A stretch of DNA of 64,000 bases from Isoetes taiwanensis (taxonomy: Eukaryota > Streptophyta > Lycopodiopsida > Isoetales > Isoetaceae). The translations under genes and the position numbers were made by a program. Shown here piece by piece: positions 49,490 through 62,923 of this stretch (its first letter is position 1; every line of letters begins with the position of its first letter). The DNA is taken from assembly GCA_021234155.1 (NCBI GenBank), contig JAJEKV010000111.1, forward strand, positions 1,370,968-1,434,967, given 5' to 3'. The notes under the pieces are model-generated. The model worked only from the letters and a program-made list of their open reading frames with translations. It made no database searches and was not told where the DNA came from.

Positions 49490-50871
49490 ATTACATTGCA
49501 CTCAAAATTATAAAATAAGTCATCCAGTGCGTCCTCGGAGAACAACACACTGGGCTCCTCTACCTCAATCTCTGCCACCCTTTGTTGCTTCATCAGGACC
49601 TCTCTATGGTTAAGAATGTCCACAATACAACCTCCAATGCATGAGCCTACCTGTCGAAAGAAATCAACAAGCGAAATAGCACTGATCCCATGCTTGATCC
49701 AAATATCCGAATAAGCGCGACAAAAAAGCAGGACATGGGCCTCATCTTCTACTACTCCCGCATCACATAGCTGACAATGTCTAAGATCATGCGCAATGTC
49801 TGCCCATCTCCCGATCTCCACACCAAGTCGGTGTGAGCTCAACCGTATTCTTGCGATTGCATGCCTAAGTTTCACTGATATGGGTTCCCTAAGATACTGC
49901 GCCTCTTGCAGAGATGGATTTATGTGAGCCTTATAATACTCTTTCTTCACAGCTGGCACGCTCCATGACTTACTCAAAAAGCTATCTCGAACCCAACCAC
50001 TAATGTCCTCTTTGTGCATCTCCAAATCCTGTACATTCATCCCCCACTTCACAAGCCATCTGTCTATATCTGCATACCAGCCTTTATTTCTGGTTTCCTC
50101 TAAGGCAAGTCTAGGCAAGCTATTACTCGGCATATCATATAGGACTTTGCACATATAGCGCAGTAGTCTACAAAGAGCCTCGGCTTCGAGTGGCATCATT
50201 CCACTTTCAACTAGCATCATGTCATATGGTGTTTGCATCTTTGTGCCCAACTCCGTATGAAAAAATTTCTTCTGTATCTTTTCCACTTTTTGCCAGCTAT
50301 CATTAGCAAGGCCTGGTCCCCAGACTTCACAGCCATATAGCACAACCGTCTGGACAAGCACCTTGTAGAGCATACGCTTCATCTCAAAACTTCCTTTGCA
50401 TAGCATACAACTCTTTTAGACCCGCATTCACCCTATGTTCCACTGCTTGATTCCAGTTAGGACTTTTATCTACGGTTAGGCCCAAATATTTGTAATTCTC
50501 TACCACTTCCACTTGTTTATCCTTATAGTGGAATCGAACATGTTCCGTCTTTTTTGCCCCAAACACCACTGCCTTGGTCTTATCTAGATTCACCCGCATG
50601 CCCTTATCCTCGCAGAATGCTTCAAGCACATCCAAATGCTTTTGCATCCCTTGTATACTCCGGGACAACAATACTACATCATCAGCATATAATAAAAGCA
50701 TGAATACATACTCCCTCAAAGCAGTACCATCTCCTCCATGTGCTCGTACCCACCCTTCAAGTTGGTCTATGAATAAGCCGAAAAGAGTAGGTGATAGGGG
50801 ACACCCTTGCTTTACTCCCATATTGCTTTCTACCATCTCATCACATAACTCTACAAAGGGGAATGATAGTT
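49480..50871 (-). pseudogene. LINE B3 ORF2, reverse transcriptase C-terminal half
   Basis: The minus strand continues the protein from 55746 with LSFPFVELCDEMVESNMGVK (motif B follows: QGCPLSPTLFGLFIDQLEGW), LLLYADDVVLLS (motif C), NYKYLGLTV, then after a frameshift near 50395 TVVLYGCEVWGPGL, SVKLRHAIARIRLSSHRLGV and CQLCDAGVVEDEAHVLLFC (zinc cluster). It ends at a stop near 49480. Confidence 0.85.
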
Positions 50872-50894
50872 GGGTCCAAGCGTGGAGTTGGGGG
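50872..50894 (+). repeat. Left terminal inverted repeat of the Sola-like element
   Basis: 23 bp, perfect partner of 55719-55741. A subterminal GTGCTTTATGGGTGCTT (about 50920) has a direct-orientation counterpart GTGCTTCATGGGTGCTT at about 55686. Confidence 0.85.
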
Positions 50895-52631
50895 CCAATT
50901 TTCGTGTCCTGGACATATAGTGCTTTATGGGTGCTTTACTTGAGTTCAATGAAAATTTTAACCCGTCAAGAAAAAAATTATGACGAGCCTTTTTGGTTCA
51001 GAGAGCGCGAAATCAAAATCTCCCAATTAGCAAGTTCGTTGGCCATGTCATCGATCCGAAACTATGGGATGGTTCTCCCGCTTTCTGGCAGATTCTACCA
51101 GCTCCAAAACATTTTCAAAAATTTGGATGGAAAATTTCCTTGTTTTGGAAATTTCCAGAGCTCTTGGCCTGGAATTCAATGGAATTTGTTTCCCTCTATG
51201 CAGCTGAATTCACATCTCGGTTTGGAGGCCAAGATCCAGATGAGCTTGCTTCTGCTCTAGGAATTCACATCCAACATTCCATTCGAAAATTAGATGTAGA
51301 AGATGGCATTCCCAATGACAATGACATGCAGACTCAAATTTCCACTGATTTGAAGGCTTCTGAGGTAATATCATCTCCAGTTTTGAATGATAAAATTAAT
51401 GGCACCTGTGCAACAAACAGTGGTTGCAGCAAGGTCTGCAATTGTATATCTCCTAACACTGCATGTAGAAGAATATTAGCTGCCAAAAAGAAATTGCAGA
51501 GGAAGAAGAAAAGGGATTCTATAAAAGCTGGCCTTCAATCAGACAATAGCACGGAAGGATTGACCACTAGGAAGAAACAAAAGCTTTCGAAGGTTATTGT
51601 GGATTTCATCAATGAGGTATGCTTGAATTTGGATTCTGATGATAGAAAGGAAGTCATATCCAGGGCTGCTGAACAGTTACCTGAATTTGATATCATTGGG
51701 AATAAGGCACTTAATGTATACAAGCATGTTGTTGAGAACGTGAAAGAGACTCTTCAAAGCCAAAAACGTGGCAGGACTATAGATGTTAATCAAGCGAGGT
51801 CATCTACTTTGATGATGGCAGTCAATTCATGCAGCAATCGATCAGCGGTTGCAAAGGCCTTGAACATGAAGAGAAGGGCTGTCTATGCTGCGTTGGACAA
51901 AAGGAAACGCGCTGAATTTGGAGGACCTTGGTCCATGTTCAAGAGGAAGAGCAGATCTGATAGGCTTTCTGATTCGGACCGTGAAAAGGTACACAACTTT
52001 TGGATTTCTGAAACTAGAGTCTCTCCAAATAAAAGGCAGGTGATTAAGTTGAGGAGACATAGTAATGGTCAAAAGATAGCAAAGCCGTATAATCTACATC
52101 CCATTCACTTACTAGAAGAGACACAGGTATCTAATTGTTTGTCTTTTGCTAGAAATAACATTTCGTGACTTACCTTCTATTCTTTGAATTGCAGATCATG
52201 TTCTATAGAAGATTCAAAACGTCAATATCCGGACATGAAGATAGGGCTTAGATTGTTTGAAGCTTTGAAGCCTAAGTTTGTCAAAAGGCTTAAGGAAAGG
52301 GAAACGTGTTGCTGCATTTACCATATGAGAATGGAGTTTGTCAGGCAAGCAATTAATAAAGTAAGACGTGATCCTAACATACACGGTCCAAATTGTACAT
52401 GCAAGTGTTCTATTTGTGGTCCAGGCCCAACTTAGTGCAGCAAGCGAACACACCTTCAACAATGTTAGTGATATGTGGAGGTCTATGGTGTGTCCTAAGC
52501 AAGAGACTACAGATTGGCATAACTCTAAGTGTTTGACTATGGAGTGTGTTGATTGTGGGCTGAAATTATTCCAGAAATGTCCGAAAGAAAAGAGGAAGAC
52601 AATAAAGCTAGAATGGAAGAACTTTGAGAAG

Positions 52632-52838
52632 GTAACTACTCTATCATTTCATTGATAGTCTTTAAAAATTTGTAATCAATTTTCTTTTTTGCATTGAATA
52701 GTTAATTCTGTTTTGTTTGTATATTTGTCCTGTAATTCCAGCCTATGTTTTTGTGGAATGATGTAGGATTGATCTATTGACGAACTATATATTTTGGTTA
52801 ATGCATGCATTGGCTGACTAGTCTAGATTATGTTGCAG
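52632..52838 (+). other. Intron of the Sola-like transposase gene
   Basis: Donor GAAG|GTAACT, acceptor TGTTGCAG|GTCAAA. It is 207 bp, phase 0, joining FEK to VKETYVKD. Confidence 0.75.
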
Positions 52839-53620
52839 GTCAAAGAGACTTATGTGAAGGATGTAGGCAGCAAAGCGGGAAAACCAATTGTTAAAAGCAA
52901 GGATGTGATGAAGTTGGGTTACAAGAACACTTCCTTGCATGAGTTTGTGGAACATGCAGATGCAGTCACAAAGCAATTCATTCCTCACAATCATACGGCA
53001 CGGTGGCAGGCCTCTCAGTTCAAGGAATGTTTACAAACATTCCCAAAAGACACGGCCGTGTCTGTCATTGACTTCGCCGAGAATTATACATTCAAAATTC
53101 AGCAAGAGATCCAAACAATGCATTGGAGGAACGAACAATGTTCAATACTTGTGCACATCTCTTACAGACATACAAACGAAGGTGAAGATCCTAATCTTAT
53201 CGTAGGTAATCGCAAACTTGTGAAAGAAAGTCATTTTTACATGTCAGACGATCGAGAGCATGACACTTTATTCATACAACATTGCCTCCAAAAGCATGCT
53301 GATTATTTGATAAGTAAAGGTGTAAAATATTCAAAACATGTTTTTTGGTCCGACGGATATGCATCACAGTTCAAATCTTCGAGGGCCTTTTACTATTTAG
53401 GTAGGTTTTATCAAGCTAATGATGTCAAGATTGGCTGGAATTTTTTTGCATCATGCCATGGCAAAGGGGAACATGATGGCGCTGGGGCTGTCATAAAGAG
53501 GATATTAACGAGTGAGATGTTGAAGCATAGTACACCTCTTAGGAATGCTGAGGATGCAGTTCATTTCTTAGTTTGGTATTTCAGAGTGAAGAGAGGCACC
53601 AAAGACAACAACATCATCAG

Positions 53621-54002
53621 GTACGCACACTAATTCATGCACATTCATGTAGTACATATATTCACAGGTTATTTAGTGTTGATGTAGTCTATGTTGCACT
53701 TTTGAGCATAACCTGTTTAGAATGCTAGGTTGAGAAGTAGGATTGGCAAGGGCAATGCATTGAATTATTTCTTATGCATGCTGAAAATTTTTCATTTGCT
53801 ATGTGTGCTTAAGTGCTACGTACAGGCATGGCTATCGGAGTAAACAAAAGGCCATTATGCCCACTTGAACATAATCTGTCGGACTGCAGCACCATATGCA
53901 ATTCCTTGCAGCTGCCAAAAGCAGTTTAACGTTCAATAATAGATGCATGAAGAATGTCTATGTTGTCTATGTTGCTAATGTAGTCTTTGTGTGTTTGCAT
54001 AG
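53621..54002 (+). other. Intron of the Sola-like transposase gene
   Basis: Donor ATCAG|GTACGC, acceptor TTTGCATAG|GGTATT. It splits an Arg codon (AG|G) and joins NNII-R-VFWLVK in frame. Confidence 0.75.
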
Positions 54003-54711
54003 GGTATTTTGGCTTGTAAAGGTAGGTGATGTTTGCAGGAGGATAAAGTATGATTGTGATGCTTTGAAGGGGACCCAAAACATCCATTCTATCAGACCAA
54101 TTTGTCAAGATAGGCCTACTATGGTGGCTCACAGAGCTTTGTCTTGCTTTTGTACAAACTGTTGGAAGGAGTTATGGAATAGGTGTAAGCATTCGAAGAA
54201 ACTTTGTCGGTATACATATTCAACTTTGAAGCCTGAGATCATGCAAAAAGAGGCAACTGTGACTCATGTCCAATACGAAGGGGACAACCAGTGGAAAGCA
54301 GAACTAGTGGAAGTTGGTGACAATTTTATCATAAATGCGGAAGAAAATAATGAAGAAAATGTTGATTTCTGGATTGTGAAGTGTACTGAACCGAAACATG
54401 TGGTAGACAATGCATTCGAAGATTACTGGGGTTCAAAATTTAGCAGGCAAGAGGTAATTCTAACAGGTAAATATTACAAGTTCCTGGGCGAAGATAGATA
54501 CAAGCTGTTAAGTAATATACCTGATGTTAATTGTTATTCACACCTCGTCATAAGCGCAAAGGTAGATTTGATTGCTGATGCAAATGAAGACAATGTATAC
54601 CATTTACCTTTGGAAGCACACGAGCATATCATTGACTCTTTACCACCGCCTGATTCTAAAACACTGGCAAGCGCCCATTGCGTAGCCAAGAAGAAGACAC
54701 GAAGGAAATAA

Positions 54712-54870
54712 GACATCTTAAGGGCAGTTAGAAAGAAGGTAGTGGCCAGAAATAAGAAGGCTTGCAAGCAGAATAAACGAAGGAAGGCTTGCAAGCAGAA
54801 TAAACGAAGGAAGGTTTGCAAGCAGAAGGTTTGCAAGCAGAATAAACCAAGGAAAAAGACAAAGGTTTAA
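54712..54870 (+). other. In-frame basic extension after the transposase stop
   Basis: Past TAA at 54709-54711 the same frame stays open to TAA at 54868-54870. It encodes a Lys/Arg-rich tail with 9-residue repeats of KACKQNKRR/KVCKQ type (27-bp DNA unit, about 54757-54860). The stop may be a nonsense mutation that removed a basic tail. Confidence 0.5.
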
Positions 54871-55718
54871 GGTTTTATCAAAAGGAAGAGTTTTGTATCC
54901 AATATCATTGAATAATAAAGAACATTTTTGAATTTTCTTTCTCACTTGGATAATTTCTGTGAATGTTTCATATACTTCAGATTTGCAGGCTTGGTGCAGG
55001 TAACTAATCATTATGTGTTGATTTGCTTTCTCTTCATTCTGTTCTGGTGTATCCATGAAATCTGGTCGAAGTCCATCTTCGAGTAGTTGCCCTTTGAGTT
55101 TAATTCTTGACAAGAGATGACCAATATATTCACAATTACCTTCTTCTAGCTGTAGCCTATGACTGGAAAGACTAACGTACAAGTACCTTTGATGGACCTG
55201 CAGGGGTCAATTCTCTAGTTGTGCAGGAAAAGATGTTTCAGATGCATGCCCATTAGGAAGAGATGTAGGTGTATAGAGAATAACAAGAGATAGAGGACAG
55301 ACTTTAATTGCATGCAGTAGATATCCATCCTTACAGGTTTACAGGCTTGCAGGTGGATAAAAACAAACATCGAGGTTTTAAGTTTTAAAATATGGTAAAT
55401 GCATTCTGTTCTTTCTTAAGTTCTTATCTGATGGTTTTTGACCTGTAAGTAACATGTGGAAACGTTGTTTAATGTTTTCACTGGAGGAAGTATTCCGCAG
55501 CTTTCTCCTAAATTGAAGTTCGTCTGCATGCCCACCTCTGCTTTTGAAAAAAAGTTATAGGGATGATTGGAAATCATGAACGGAGGACGGAATGAGCTCA
55601 GCGGGTCCGACATGCCCGACATGAAAAATGATGACGGCTCGTCATCGACCTTCAATTTTTTTTTTTTTTAAAAATGGCATATTGGTGCTTCATGGGTGCT
55701 TACCTAGCGCGAAATTGC
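54871..55718. other. 3' non-coding part of the Sola-like element
   Basis: AT-rich, with an oligo(T) run at about 55657-55670. No second gene is evident on either strand. Confidence 0.5.
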
Positions 55719-55741
55719 CCCCCAACTCCACGCTTGGACCC
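55719..55741 (-). repeat. Right terminal inverted repeat of the Sola-like element
   Basis: Inverted copy of 50872-50894, followed by the duplicated AGTT. Confidence 0.85.
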
Positions 55742-55745
55742 AGTT

Positions 55746-57600
55746 GCACTAGAACCTTGCCATAAAGCACACCTACCGCATGTCTGAGCTCAATCGGGAT
55801 GTTCAAGTCTACCATTCTCTGCCACAAATTCCGCCTATTAACCATGTCGAAAGCTTTGCTAAAGTCTACAAAAGTAGCGTATAGTGGTTTCTTCTTGCCG
55901 ACTACTGAGTCCATCATAGCATGGAGGGTAACCAAATGGTCAATTGTAGACTTTTTAGGTCTAAAGCCCGCTTGCCCAATGGCTCTAGCATTGTTATCCT
56001 CTGCCCAAGCACTTATCTTGCGTTTAAGGATAGAAGCGAATAATTTTGCATATAGACTACCAACCATAATAGTGCGGTAGTTACTCGGATTGGATACTTC
56101 CCCTGATTTATGTAACGGTACCACCCTATTCATCTGCCAGGATGTTGGAAAGCCATCTCTCAGTGCCATATTAAACATATCTACCAGCTTAATTGCTACT
56201 TCTTCCCCTGCCCATTTAAGCATTTCAGCCATAAGGCCACAAGCGTCTGCAGCCTTGCCATTGGCAAGCCTTTTAAGCCCATCTTGCACATCAGCTAGAG
56301 TGAAAGCAAGCGTATCTGATATAGCATATGTGTCTTCATTTGCATCCATCATAGCTTCTGCCCCAGGAACATTATATAGCTTACGTACATGCGCCATAAG
56401 TGCCTCTACATGTAACCCATCCGTTCCATATTTCATGGGTTTGAGTCTTCTCCAGAACTTCTTCGGATCTACCAGCAATTCCTCCATCATTTTCTTATGT
56501 TTCTTGTATAGGTATGCCTTCTTTTTATTTTTTATCAATCTAATGTATATCCTTCGTTCACATGCTCTCTCTGCCCCCTTCGCCGCTCTAAATTTTGCCC
56601 TCTGATGCTTGCACTGCGCATCGAACCAGCTATCGAACCAGCTATTGCAAGGCAGCCCCATCCTTTGACGATATGACACAAAGCAACTATCCGCTGATTG
56701 CAACAAAATCTCGGACAATGCATCACTTTTTCCTTGTAATGTGTCAGGCCATACAATAGAAGTCACTTTCTGTTCACATATATCACCATATTTATCTGCT
56801 TTGTCGTATTTCAAATATATTCGTTTGCTTTTATGTAGCGCTTCACCTTTACAGCTCCATTGCACCTTAATCTTTATAGAGATGGGCACATGATCTGAAT
56901 TTTCATTTTCATCTCCAATTGACATACCAACAAGATGTTCGGCAAAAGAGGGTTTAACAATGACATAATCTACCACACTAATCCTGGGTATCTAGCAGTG
57001 CCATTAAAGATCACCATCTCAAAGCCACTACACAAATGCAGCACATGACGCCCCTGCGGTGTTGGCCATTTCACACCATCATCTGATAACCTGTTTCAGC
57101 CTGACTTTTTTAGTTCGTCATTATCCATCATCTCCAACCACTCTGTTTCTCCATCTGGGCTAACTATAGCTGCCTGTTGGTTTCCTGTTCGGCCATTAAA
57201 ATCCCCTAACAATACTACTTCCCCTGCCATGCTCAGTGTTAGTATATCCTGCTCCAGATGAAAAAATGGGTCATCTTTATCCAAATCCCCTTTGTTATAT
57301 ATAGGCGACTCTCTTGGCGGAAAATAACACCCGGCCACGTAGATCTTACCAATTCTACCTGGTAGCTCAATCCAGATGTGCTGTGCTGATGCTTTCTGTT
57401 CCAACACACAGACTGCATGGGCAATTTCATTCCTAGCATAACATGCAATCCCTCCAGACCCCTTAAGATTCCACCCTTTATTATTCCATACCGAATGCAG
57501 CATTGTGAATCCAAAAATATCCGGGAGACCTTTCTCTTCATGTTCACATGTTTCCAAGAAAAAAATTACATCTACATCATTTAACAGATCTACCATAGTG
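55746..57600 (-). pseudogene. LINE B3 ORF2: AP-endonuclease and reverse transcriptase N-terminal half
   Basis: On minus: VDLLNDVDVIFFLETCEHEE, SGGIACYARNEIAHAV, IYVAGCYFPPRESP and VVLLGDFNGRTG (GDFN block) in 57596-57096. After a frame break near 57000-57095 come VDYVIVKPSF and NSDHVPISI (the SDH.P motif ending APE-type nucleases). Then follow NGKAADACGLMAEMLKWAGE, NRVVPLHKSGEVSNPSNYRT, AGFRPKKSTIDHLVTLHAM and TFVDFSKAFDMVNRRNLWQR (motif A), ending at VLYGKVLVQL where the DNA transposon interrupts. The endonuclease would nick the target to prime reverse transcription. Confidence 0.85.
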
Positions 57601-57757
57601 CATACTTTGCTATGTTTTAAGGTATTTACATTCCAGCATACTAACCTGGCGGTCGCTATTTCCTATGCATCTTCTATCACCGCTTTTCCTCCTCTCCAGT
57701 AAGTACGTCTTCCTGCTGCCCTAGCCTCCTTCATTTTCCAATGTCTTCTTTCCTCTA

Positions 57758-60512
<2,755 letters not shown>

Positions 60513-60519
60513 TTTTTGA

Positions 60520-60715
60520 GCCATTGATTTTAGCCTTTTTTTTTTCAATGGTCAACAATCAATGGCTCACAACAAAAGCCCTTTTTTTTTGCGTGGTGCA
60601 TAATGGGCACATGAAGGGCCATTGATTTTAGCCTTTTTTTCCAATGGTCAACAACCAATGGCTCACAACAAAAGCCCTCTTTTGTGTGTGTGGTGCATAA
60701 TGGGCACATGAAGGG
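60520..60715. repeat. 98-bp tandem duplication
   Basis: GCCATTGATTTTAGCC starts at 60520 and 60618. Both copies contain CAATGGCTCACAACAAAAGCCC and end TGGTGCATAATGGGCACATG. Confidence 0.85.
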
Positions 60716-61198
60716 CTTGAAGGGCGCATGTAGTGCAGTTTCCCCGCCGACAACACATTTCTTATCATAACGTTTGATCCAGAGCTCTGTTTGAGATGAT
60801 TTTTATTGCGTTGGAAAGCTCTCTCCGAGATCTTTTTGATAGTGTATGATATAAATATGTTTGGTTAAGTTATCTATGCTAAAACAGCAAATTTTCGGCC
60901 GGGTTTGGTAGGCTTTCACATTCTACCAGCTGATTAATACAGGATTGCACTATTGGATATTGTTTTATGGCTCATTCCGAATGAAGCTTGCAAAAAATTA
61001 CCATGCATTTTTAGATTTTGAGGCAGTTATTAAGCAAATTCCAAGGCTTCTAGATCCTTGTGCTAACAAGCAGAAAAGTTTCCCACTTTGGTTTCTCACC
61101 ACAAGAATCCATGGAGGCCAAAGGCTGCTGTTAAATTCCAGTTGAAAAATGTTTGTGTATGGGTGTTGTAAACTTTATGACTTTCAGAATAATGGGAT
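60716..61198. other. Non-coding stretch
   Basis: No gene or transposon end recognised. Confidence 0.35.
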
Positions 61199-62324
61199 TG
61201 TTGAACCTGGTTCCCCATCCAGGCCAACACTCATAAAGCTCATCTCAAGAAAAGATCAATAGAATATCAATATGATAAGACAACAAAATTTGCACAGTAA
61301 GAAATCTTTTCTTCAATAAACATCAACAAAGCATGATCTTGATACAACAGAAAAAACCCCTTGCAAGGGCCTTCAACATAAGCATGAGGAGGCTGCCACC
61401 CTCCTCATATGAGCATTGCCACTATGCTCTCTTTGTAAACGTGAAGGAAGAGGAGGAGAGAGATACCACTATGCTCTCTTTGTAAACGTGAAGGAAGAGG
61501 AGGAGAGAGTATCTGCTCAAATTATTTATGCTTTACACTGTTAATCTCCACCATTGTTTTCCACCTCTTCATCACAACCATCAGTTTTGCCTCTACATCT
61601 TAACCATCGATCCACTTCCACCACTTAATCCCAACCCTTAAAATCAACCATTGCAATATGCCCCAAATATATTGGCCTACAAAAACATGTTGAACCACTT
61701 GTGGTTCAACATTATGCCCCAAAAAGATGTGGGCCGGTCCCCTCGGCCCAACACATAATATAGCACTTAAAGATACATTATGAAGTACATAGAAATGAGC
61801 TGGGCACATCCACACGCCCGCACTGGCTACTTTGGCTCTGGACCACGTGTGGATAACCATACTCAACAAGTCCAAAAAAGGTACTCCCAACGTCCGCACT
61901 GGCTACTGTGGCTCTGGTCCACGCGGAAGTAACACTCCTTGGCAAAATAATAATGTAATAAAGTCCTATAAAATAGCATCATTAGTGCATGTCACACATT
62001 GGCAAAACCTTAGGGTGTCCCAACAAGAACCATGGGGTGCCCAACAAAACCACGGGAAATATCCGCAATAGCAAACAAAGGGTCAGTCAGGGCAATGGTC
62101 GAAGTGTTAGACAAAACCTTGGGGTGCCCCAAAATAAATTGGCTCTAAAATAATGTTTCTGCAATGGTAAGATAGAAAAAAGAGGAAAATAAAACTCTTA
62201 GGGTTAGGGCATGCGATTGGAATGCATCAGGAAGGCATGCGGTGGATCTAGGGTGGATCGGAAGAGGCAAAAATAGAATGAGGTATGGCGGAGTAAACAG
62301 TGGCGATGCATGTGTAAGGTTTGG
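61199..62324 (+). repeat. Long direct repeat, copy 1 (LTR candidate)
   Basis: It starts TGTTGAACCTGGTTCCCCAT and matches 62924-64000 nearly base for base. It differs by an extra tandem copy of a roughly 47-bp segment ('CCACTATGCTCTCTTTGTAA...', about 61420-61510). A TG start and >1-kb length suit a retrotransposon LTR, but I see no primer-binding site or polypurine tract. Its true right end cannot be fixed because copy 2 leaves the window. Confidence 0.75.
61687..61712. repeat. Perfect 12-bp-arm hairpin in the direct repeat
   Basis: ATGTTGAACCAC, spacer TT, GTGGTTCAACAT. It is also present in copy 2 near 63366. The arm shares ATGTTGAACC with the start of copy 2. Confidence 0.75.
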
Positions 62325-62923
62325 CTATGGCGTCAAATGATTTCATAGCTGCTTCAATACAGTGGTCTGGCAGAGCAGAAAGCGATTACGGTGGAGATGG
62401 ATTCCGGCAAAGAGCTCAGCACTGGCAGAGTAGACGAGGCATGCAAGAAGAAAAAACTCATTTCTCACTTTTCTTTTTGCTTCTTGTGCAGATCCGACAA
62501 AGGAAATGATTGTATGATTGTATCAGAGATAGAAACGGCAATGCTGCAGAATATGTGGCAAGAAAAAGTCTTCTGGAACAGGGAATAGGAATAAGACGCA
62601 TCCTTCATAGATTCTGCATTTGGACAAATCCTCTGGCAGGAAGAAACGGTCCAGAACACAGGTAAAGCTTATTGCAGATAATTAAACCAGCCCTCCATTT
62701 CCATTTCCATTGCTTACTGGATAATCCTTTTTTGGAGTCCAATCATTCTGAGATTAACAACTGTTACAACAAGCCTAAGCTTTGATAAAAATATCTTCAT
62801 AAGACACCTATTACAATTTCCTGCATCCACGAGCCTTCAAATTAACTGCGACTGCAACTGAGCTTTTGTTTGGGGAAAAACTCTTGCTCATAAGAAAGCA
62901 GAGTCCCACCGGGAGTGCCATAA
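62325..62923. other. Spacer between the two long direct repeats
   Basis: About 600 bp with no recognisable gag, pol or protease. A splice-acceptor-like TTCTTTTTGCTTCTTGTGCAG occurs near 62470-62490. It could be the internal region of a non-autonomous (TRIM/LARD-like) element or flanking DNA of a tandem duplication. Confidence 0.35.

Larger units (their letters stand above)
50993..54711 (+). pseudogene. Sola-like transposase, four exons, two frameshifts
   Basis: Exon 1 (about 50993-52126) carries a Cys-rich/basic segment (CNCISPNTACRRILAAKKKL), a helix-turn-helix-like block (SNRSAVAKALNMKRRAVYAAL) and NFWISETRVSPNKRQVIKL. After 52195: YPDMKIGLRLFEALKPKFVK, CCCIYH, CTCKCSICG and CLTMECVDCG (zinc ligands). 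Exon 3 (52839-53620) holds the catalytic core: SVIDFAENYTF (Asp 53070), FWSDGYASQFKSSRAFYYLG (Asp 53352) and FASCHGKGEHDGAGAVIKR (Glu 53469 or Asp 53475). Exon 4 (54003-54711) is a C-terminal domain with VFWLVKVGDV. GT-AG introns are 52127-52194, 52632-52838 and 53621-54002; the last two preserve phase. Frame breaks near 52215 and 52430. No good ATG for exon 1. Confidence 0.75.
50872..55741. mobile_element. Sola-like DNA transposon, 4,870 bp
   Basis: A perfect 23-bp terminal inverted repeat begins GGGTCCAAGCGTGGAGTTGG (50872-50894, inverted at 55719-55741). The 4-bp duplication AGTT flanks it (50868-50871, 55742-55745). Removing the element plus one AGTT restores LINE B3 codons to VLVQLSFPF, matching VFVQLSMPF in B1 and VLVQLSMPF in B2. 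It encodes one multi-exon transposase on plus. 4-bp duplications plus this DDE core fit the Sola superfamily as I remember it. That name is an inference. Confidence 0.85.

Noticed and set aside
54718-55182. 154-codon minus-strand frame in the Sola-like element
   Set aside because: It overlaps the repetitive 3' end of the transposase gene, is hydrophobic because of the repeat's reverse complement, and has no domain.
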